From Crocodylus rhombifer (Eukaryota > Chordata > Crocodylia > Crocodylidae): a DNA stretch of 64,000 nt. This document shows, piece after piece, positions 57,591-64,000 of this stretch. Where the stretch lies: assembly GCA_038503035.1 (NCBI GenBank), contig JAVSML010000945.1:1-64000 (forward strand). The letters run 5' to 3'. The notes under the pieces are model-generated. The model had not been told where the DNA came from. It saw nothing but the letters and a program-made list of their open reading frames with translations, and did not search any database. The stretch's first letter is position 1. Each line of letters opens with the position of its first letter. Made by a program: the position numbers and the translations under genes.

Positions 57591-58440
57591 CTCCGACACT
57601 CCCAGGAACGTCACTTGGCAGAAGCGCGCTGCCTGCCTCGTGCTTCTTGAGCGCATTATCCGCCTGAAGCGACAGGATAGCCACTGCAAGAGAAAAACAC
57701 TCCATCATTGTAAATCAATCCTGCTTGATCTCTGGACTCCTGCAACTCCGCTTACATCTTCCCTGGGCTTTTCTCCTCACCTTCACGTGCAGCTGATTTG
57801 CTTGGCATCGTTTCCTCTTCAGTCAGACAGGAAGGAGCTGGTCTGAGCTGAATCGCTGATACTTCTCAAGCCCTTTCATGTGCCTGCTACCAGGATGTCA
57901 GCCGAGCACGTGATTTGGTGCCTGGCTGGGATGGCAGCCTGCCTCTGCTGAGGGCAAGAAGCATTGATGGGCTCTCAAGAAGCCAACGCAGGGATTTAAC
58001 TGCATTTAACTACAGGGAAGAGCGGGGAATCCCACCACAGAGCCCAAAGCACAGGGGTTAATTAGAGTAATGGCTGGGGAAGGGAAACTTCAGTGAGTGT
58101 GCTTACATTCAATCTCCTGGCATCTCCGTTCTGTCGGAAAAGATCGTCCTTGTGCTTATTAGTTGTGTGCTGCCCAGAGGCACAACGGCAGCATCCCCCT
58201 GCCTGCCCTGCCATCCCAGTAAGGGTTGAATCCCTGGAACAGCAGGCTCTTCAAAGCTAAAGTAAATCATCAGCTGATGCCTCATCTCCAGGGGCAGAGA
58301 TTTATCTTGGGGGTGGCAGCAAAACGGTGACAAAATAGGAAAACAAACCATTTTTCAAGGTGTTTCTTAGCTCCCTGCCAACTGTCAGTACTCTCTCAGC
58401 TAATTTACCCAGGCATTTTTTAGCATGTAACAGAGCAAAA
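57591..58440. other. Unique non-coding sequence
   Basis: No exon recognised. The first ~100 bases may still be decayed CR1. Confidence 0.45.
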
Positions 58441-58519
58441 ATGCAAATGTTTTCTCATTGTCTTGTATGTTGTGCAGCGCACATCGCAGAACTCACAGGA
58501 TAATTAATGCATAATTAAT
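58441..58519. promoter_or_regulatory. Octamer plus paired TAATTAAT motifs
   Basis: ATGCAAAT (octamer, minus-strand ATTTGCAT) is at 58441-58448. TAATTAAT occurs at 58501-58508 and 58512-58519, 11 bases apart, which places both on the same face of the helix. TAATTA is the core of homeodomain sites. The segment 58380-58560 is repeat-free. An enhancer role is an inference. Confidence 0.4.
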
Positions 58520-58624
58520 ACACAGCAGGAATGACTCCCACTAAGAACTCCTTGGTAACTGAAGGCCCTGCTACATCACTGTCACTGATCCAACAGGTGC
58601 CATTTTAAAATACGGCAACATGGG

Positions 58625-58680
58625 TCATTATGGCTATATAGTCCCAAGATCCCTTCTTCCCCTATTTTCTATGACTCGGA
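58625..58680 (+). mobile_element. Possible CR1 3' end remnant
   Basis: 'ggctatatagtcccaagatc' and 'cctattttctatgactc' resemble an old CR1 terminus (…ccctattttctatgat). Very short. Confidence 0.3.
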
Positions 58681-58734
58681 TTCAGATGATCAGGAAGTCG
58701 CTGTGCCCACCTGTTACATAGGTGACCTGGGGAG

Positions 58735-58835
58735 GATTTTCAACAGCATTTAAGGACCTCAGGAGCTCACCTTTCACCCGAAAATGACTTTGCTCCCAAA
58801 GTCTTTGGGTGCTAAGTCCCAATTTTTTAATTTGC
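58735..58835. repeat. Degenerate palindromic MITE
   Basis: 'gattttcaacagcatttaag', 'ccgaaaatgactttgctccc' and 'gggtgctaagtcccaat' fit the same group as 43760-43885. Confidence 0.4.
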
Positions 58836-59144
58836 AGACTGAACCGGAAACAGAGAAAACATGGATTTGTCAACGTGGAACAAGGAGTTTTTAGTGAATC
58901 AAAAAGTTAAGAAAAGTTTACTTTAGGTTGAGCAAATCCTTTCTTTTAAGCTTTGAGTTCTTCCTTACTATTGGTTTGATATAAAATTAAGGAAAACATT
59001 TTAAATGAATCTTTTTGTTCAGGGTTGCTTCAGCTGAAAAAAGAATTGCCAGCATCAAAGCAATTTCACAAGATGGTTTGGCCAAACTAAATCCCTGTTG
59101 TTAGACAAGAATTGTTCCCATGCTGGGAGGAACATTGTCTATAA
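58836..59144. other. AT-rich non-coding sequence
   Basis: No feature recognised. Confidence 0.5.
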
Positions 59145-59458
59145 CAGTGGTCTCCAAAGTGGGGATGCGCAAGACAATCCATTGGGGTGCAGGAAGAAAA
59201 TATTAGAACTTCTATTTATATTTATTTTTTATCTAAAAAATAAGAAAGAAATTAAGCTTTACTAATATTTAATATATGGATTGACACTGGCGCCCTCACT
59301 CGGTCCGTATGTCAGACGGTCATATGTCACGTACGGTACACAAGTAGTACAATAATGTGTATAATTTATAAATAAATAAATATACATATATTGGGGGTGT
59401 GTGCTTAAAAATTTTTTACTGATAGGGGTGCGCGATCAAAAAAGTTTGGAGACCACTG
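59145..59458. mobile_element. hAT-type MITE (second family) with 8-bp target duplication
   Basis: 314 bases bounded by 14-base inverted repeats CAGTGGTCTCCAAA/TTTGGAGACCACTG. Flanks are GTCTATAA (59137-59144) and GTCTATAG (59459-59466), seven of eight identical. The interior is AT-rich and contains 'ggggtgcgcgatc' near the right end, partly mirrored by 'ggggatgcgcaag' near the left. No coding capacity. The interior does not match the hAT family at 55572 and 59474. Confidence 0.88.
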
Positions 59459-59473
59459 GTCTATAGTACAGAG

Positions 59474-59761
59474 CAATGGTTGTTGAGCTTTTTAGACTCA
59501 AAGCACCCCTTATTAGACTCAAGGCAACCCAGGGGAAACATCAACTCTTACTTTTCATTCATTTTTGGCCTACAGAAAAAAAATAACAGATCAGTTCTTC
59601 CACTGCAGAGAACTTGAAAGCCCACAACAGGTCAGAATGAGATTGACCCTGTGTATTCCTATTTGAAATCTCTGGTTTTATCTTGTGAATAATGAGTAGA
59701 TGTTTGCATACCTTACGGTACTATTGTGTGGCACCCTGGCTGGTGCAGAGAGGAATCACCG
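59474..59761 (+). mobile_element. hAT-type MITE, same family as 55572-55859
   Basis: 288 bases. The left end CAATGGTTGTTGAGC and right end GGAATCACCG are decayed hAT termini. Internal blocks ('ggcctacagaaaaaaa', 'gaacttgaaagcccacaac', 'tttgaaatctctggttttat', 'gtgtggcaccctgg') match the reverse complement of 55572-55859. Flanking 8-mers GTACAGAG and GTGAATAG agree at 5 of 8, consistent with an older insertion. Confidence 0.8.
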
Positions 59762-60077
59762 GTGAATAGAGTCCCTGGTATAGAGAATTTCCAGGAGTAT
59801 TTCATTAGAAACCAATGGCAACATTGCCCAACATTGCCCTGGATGCAAGTGTAAGAAAAACATCCTCCATCTGCATCACAGGGTGACAGAAAGGCTTGTT
59901 CCCATGTCACTGTTGACTCAGGGAACTCAGGTCCTGCCTTGTCATCGGAGCTGGTTCAGAGTTCCCACTCGAAAAAGGTTGGTTTGTTCACGTTTTAATA
60001 GCTTTGTCATAACAGTGAACCCATTTGCCTGAAATGTCTGGTTTTGAATGAGTTTTTTTCTGGCATTCACCAAAGAA
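59762..60077. other. Unique non-coding sequence
   Basis: No feature recognised. Confidence 0.5.
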
Positions 60078-61024
60078 TCAAAAACATCTTCATTAGCGAC
60101 CTGGACGAGGGTGGGGAGAGCACCCTGTTCAAGTTCACTGATGACAGCAAGCTGTGGGGTAAAGTGAACACACCGGCCGGCAGGGACCGCGTCCAGGCAG
60201 ACCTGGACAGGTTGGAGAAGTGGGTGGATCTGAACAGGACGCGGTTCAGCAAGGACAAGTGCAGGGTGCTGCACCTGGGGAGAGGGAACCAGCATGATGG
60301 CGATAGGTTAGGGGCTGCCCCTCTCAGAGGCAGAGAGGGATCTTGGCGTCAGGATTGACTCCAGGATCAATAGGAGCCGCCAATGCGACGAAGCAATAGG
60401 CAGGGCCAACCGCAGCCTGTCCTGCATCAGCAGGGGCAACACCGACAGGTCCAGAGAGGTCTTGCTCCCCTCTATGCGGCGCTGGTCAGGCCGCGGCTGG
60501 AGTCCTGTGTCCAGCTCTGGGCGCCGCACTTCAAGAGGGAGGTGGGGAACCTGGAGAGGGTCCAGAGGAGGCCACTCGCATGGTCGGGGGCCTCCGTGGC
60601 CAGCCCTGTGAGGAGAGGCTGAGGGACCCGACTCTCTTCAGTCTCCGCAAGAGGAGACCGAGGGGGATCTTGTGGCTGCCTACAGCCTTATCAGGGGCCA
60701 GCAGCAGGGACTCGGGGGCAGTCTGTTCCCCAGGGCCCCCCTTGGGGTCACCGGGAACAATGGCCACAAGCTGAGGGAGGACAGGTTTAGGCTAGGTATT
60801 AGGAAGAACTACTTCACTGTAAGGGTGGCCAGAGCCTGGAATAGGCTCCCAGAGAGGGGGTGCTCTCACCGTCCCTGGGGATCTTCAAGAGGAGCCTGGA
60901 CAGGCACCTGGCTGGGGCCTTATGACCCCTGCTACCCCCAGTGCTCCTTCCTGCCCATGGCGGGGGGTCGGACTTGATGATCTGTCTAGGGCCCTCCCGG
61001 CTCAGTGATTCTGTGATTCTATAA
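60078..61024 (+). mobile_element. CR1 LINE, 5'-truncated, broken RT palm to 3' end
   Basis: Begins inside the palm at [17 protein letters not shown]. The catalytic box reads FTDD (60134-60145), alanine to threonine. RFSKDKCRVLHLGRGNQH follows in the same frame to about 60300. After that the frame shifts repeatedly, while [29 protein letters not shown] and YFTVRVARAWNRLP remain readable in different frames. The 3' end has the GGACTTGATGATCTGTCTAGG block and then two ATTCTGTG/ATTCTATA terminal repeats. The subfamily differs from the copies at 1738 and 21833. Confidence 0.93.
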
Positions 61025-62784
61025 AAACTTCTTTGTTTTCCAGCAACCAAAAAAGTTTCAGCCCAAAGCTAAACATGCCTGCTTTTTAGGTCCTAGCAGG
61101 CTTGGCTAAAAGCACGCTGAAATTTCTGTAGAAAAAAGGTAGATGAAAACAAAAACTGCAATTCCTGGAATAAATGAAACGTTCCCTGATCAACCTCCTT
61201 CACTATATACAATGTGAACACTTGTGTCACAGCTGGTAAAAGACAGCAACCTCATCCCCTCCCACCCCGTTTTGGAAAAATTGCTATAAAGTTAAAATAT
61301 TCTTAGTGCGAGTTTAATTAAATGATCAAAATATTTCAAGCTGCTCTTCATCAGTAAGCAAGCTCAGGATACAGGACAAGAAAAACAGCTGTGCATTATT
61401 TTTCCAACTAATTGTATTTGGCTCTCTGTGGTGCAGAGAAAAATAAAGTAAATTATACAGAAAATGTATTCAAGAAAATTTTAATGTTATTAGAAGCCTT
61501 CATTATAAAGTATGATCAAGCATGTAAGTAGAAATCTCAAGACCTGTGGGCAACATATTAATGCTGGTGGACATTAAAGTTTCCATTTGATGCTTAAACA
61601 GAATCTAATCTGACTTCTGATTTTGCAAAATATTTTAGGGTAATTAGACATGTTTCTCTTTATTGATTCATACAAGGAACATAAGCAGGTGGGGAACAGC
61701 TAGTGCTCTAGAAAAAATAAAAACAGCCCAGACTCCCTGGTTTGCTAAAGTTATTGCAATTAAGTCACATTCTGCCTATATGGCCACCATTATCCAAGAT
61801 GGAAATGCATGCACGGCAGGCTACAGGAATTAAAAATGATGACCCCAGCGGTGCTGCTTTAGGATCTGAGTGGATGCTTAGTGTTTGGCACACTTGCTGA
61901 CATCTCCCACGGACCCTTCAATAAATTCCTTACCTGCATAATAAAACCCCTCAAGAAACACGGGTGGAACAACGAATTCTCTGTTCCTCTGACCTTCCTT
62001 ACGCCTTATGGAGGTCTGCAATTTAGGAAGACCTTTGCAGGACTGTTCAGACCCCACAAACAGGCAGCGTCGTATCCCAGACTGATGGCAGGCAGATGAC
62101 TTCATTTTAAAATAGCATGCTAGGGTAAACAAGGGGACAGAAAGGACCTCGACTTTGCCGGCACAAGGGTTTTTGCGAGTCTCATGCCAGTACGGCTCAG
62201 TCAACAAACAACAGATTGCCTCTGAGCAAACACTGCCAGGCCGCAGCTCTGCTTGGAGTCAGGCAAGTTGAAGGTATTCAGTCAGAAAAATGCTTCAAAG
62301 GAGTCAAGCTTAGAGTAAACACATTCAACTGCCAAGACTGAAAGCCTCGCTGAAAGAGAACCGGACGTGTCATCCCAGGCTGCTATTGCAACCCGTTGCA
62401 GCCATCGAAAAAGAAGCAAGTCTGGGGGTTTCGTGCCCTTTGTAACTCATCGTGCAATTTCCTCCGTCATGGTGAAATACGTGTGCACCAATTCACATTT
62501 TGGCCATCGCACGATAGCAAGGAGGCTTTAAACTCACAGCCACCAACACCCAACTCCTCTAGTTTGGTCTCTCTTGTCAACTCCACGATCCCTGGTGTCT
62601 GAGAGCGACAAAGATTTGATTTGCAGAGCCTTGGGAAATCAGGCCCTCAAGTCACTCCAGAATGGAGAGCACTCTTGCAATCCCTGCAGAGATGGACATG
62701 GAGATCGGGTGCTTGCTACAACTTTATACGAGGCGCAGAACTGACAACCTTCGTTATTACTGCTACGCCCTGAGCAAATAGTCC
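61025..62784. other. Unique, partly AT-rich non-coding sequence
   Basis: No exon recognised. The segment 61430-61700 is AT-rich and repeat-free ('gtattcaagaaaattttaat', 'tttagggtaattagacatgt') and could be conserved regulatory DNA. Frames at 61878-62207 (-) and 61881-62099 (+) overlap and lack motifs. Confidence 0.4.
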
Positions 62785-62870
62785 TACTATTATTATTTTC
62801 ATTGCTATAGGGCCTACGAGCCCCCAGTCCTGCCTCAGGGCACTGGTATGATCTGTGCCATGCAAATCAA
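62785..62870 (-). repeat. L2/SINE-type tail
   Basis: 'ttattattattttcattgct' followed by 'cctacgagcccccagtcctg' and 'ggcactggtatgatctgtgc' is the reverse complement of the common tail ending in 'aatacaaataataataa'. Confidence 0.5.
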
Positions 62871-62984
62871 GAGCAAGAACAAATCCAAGAACCCTCTTGG
62901 AAATGTTCTACCCCAGAACACTTATACCGAACGACTCATTTCAGAGTGAGCCTCTGGGGGGGTCACTGCATGAAAATGCTTCAC

Positions 62985-63135
62985 TTGGGTTAAGGCAGAC
63001 AAGGTTCTTTGGGTAAATCCGGTATCTTTTATAAGACCAGCTAAAATAATTGAAAAAAATTCTTCTTTGCAAGCTTTTGAGTGCAAACACCTTTCTTCAG
63101 GCAGAGGGAACCTTTGGACTGTAGTTGTTTTGTGC
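62985..63135 (+). repeat. TIR-type dispersed repeat, family A (copy 4 of 4)
   Basis: 'aggcagacaaggttctttgg', 'gtatcttttataagaccagc', 'ttctttgcaagcttttgagt' and 'cacctttcttcaggcagagg' follow in the same order as at 6575, with the block missing there present here. Confidence 0.65.
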
Positions 63136-64000
63136 TCATTTAGGTTAATTAGCTTTGAAGGTGGATGAAGCTGAACTAGAAAAAGGTACTTTGATACCCA
63201 CTGGGTCCAACAGAGATGGGAAAGCTCTCAGAGTGCATTTCTCAGGAATCCTTCACGTACAGAAAAATCTAAGTACAAGACAACAGATGGCAGAGCGGGC
63301 GAGACATAATATTAGTCAGGGTAATAGGCAGTGGTCTCAGCACTTCCATGACATTTAGCTACCGCCAAGACTTCTGGAAGTATCACAGCCAAGAAAGATG
63401 AAGGAAGATGGTGACAGAGGGTCAGGGATGTTTATGGGGAGCTTTACCCAAGGCAGAGGCAGACTGGGAGAAAGCATGAGGGCGCTGGTTTAGATATTCC
63501 CAAACACATGCGAGAGCTGCCCTGCGGTGCTGTCTGCATGGGGCGGCCCGCCAGGCATGGGTGCATGCAGCGGTGCTGCGAGTGCTGCGCTGGTGCTGCA
63601 GAGCCTCTAACCCTCCAGATACTGGTTCCTCACTCGCCATGCGCACAGTGGGGCAGGGCAGAAGGAAAACCACCCTGGATGGCATTTCTGCTCTCCAGGT
63701 ACAAATGAGTCTCTCTTTTCCTACAGCAGCTGAAGCAGTAGCTGGCATGGCCGGGATCATCATCATACAGCTCAGCTGTCTTGGGAATCCAGTTGGCCTT
63801 CTACCGAGCTGCAGCAGAAAGGATGAGGGCCATAGCAGGGCCCAAGACTTTAGCAGGGGTGAAGTGGTGCCAGCGCTCATCTGCTCCGGAGCAGGAGCCA
63901 CCCAAAATGCACCCACCTCCCCCAAGCCAAGTCCTTTCTTAATGCAGTACCAGTGCAACCTGCTACAACGGGATGATTGCTGCTCATCCAAAAGCTTTGA
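63136..64000. other. Unique non-coding sequence to window end
   Basis: No exon recognised. A minus-strand frame of 189 codons (63991 to 63422) lies at the window edge; it is rich in Ala, Ser, Arg and Leu, has no motif I recognise, and is overlaid by a plus-strand frame. Confidence 0.4.

Noticed and set aside
63422..63991. 189-codon minus-strand frame at window end
   Set aside because: No motif and an overlapping frame on the other strand. It could only be judged with sequence beyond the window.
1..64000. CRISPR arrays, operons, phage or bacterial genes
   Set aside because: No direct-repeat arrays with spacers, no tightly packed frames with ribosome sites, and abundant vertebrate retroelements.

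Overview
The window reads as vertebrate nuclear DNA from a sauropsid. A crocodilian is the best guess, because at least ten CR1 LINE pieces are present, some of them young-looking copies that match each other closely. They sit together with old MIR and L2-type tails, hAT-type MITEs, a solo-LTR-like element and CA/TG microsatellites. There is no prokaryotic gene organisation. The species call rests on repeat flavour read by eye, not on a search.

I found no host protein-coding exon, rRNA or functional tRNA gene that I can support. The only recognisable protein is broken reverse transcriptase inside CR1 copies. All other open frames are short, often overlap each other on both strands, and show no family motif. 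The window therefore looks like an intergenic region or a very large intron. The first ~340 bases are a GC- and CpG-rich island that may be the edge of a promoter lying to the left.

Layout. 1-3.4 kb: CpG island; an inverted pair of a repeat that carries two tRNA-like promoter modules; G-runs; CA/CG microsatellite; a CR1 inserted into a C/A-rich tract. 3.4-16 kb: mostly unique sequence with MIR/L2 tails, a TIR repeat, a Z-DNA-type tract and a MITE remnant. 16-25 kb: hAT fragment, a cluster of three octamer motifs, and five CR1 or L2-like fragments. 25-31 kb: AT-rich, repeat-poor blocks that could be conserved regulatory DNA. 31-40 kb: a solo LTR, MIR, CR1 ends and a TIR MITE. 40-52 kb: mainly unique, with a 53-bp tandem duplication, CR1 and TIR-repeat copies. 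52-64 kb: densest in mobile DNA, with an LTR-like element, three CR1 copies, and three hAT-type MITEs, two of which keep near-perfect 8-bp target duplications.

I looked for a new biological system and did not find one. The observations of most value are the dimeric tRNA-like repeat in inverted arrangement, the hAT insertions with target duplications, the solo LTR, and two clusters of octamer/homeodomain-type motifs in unique DNA that are candidate enhancers.
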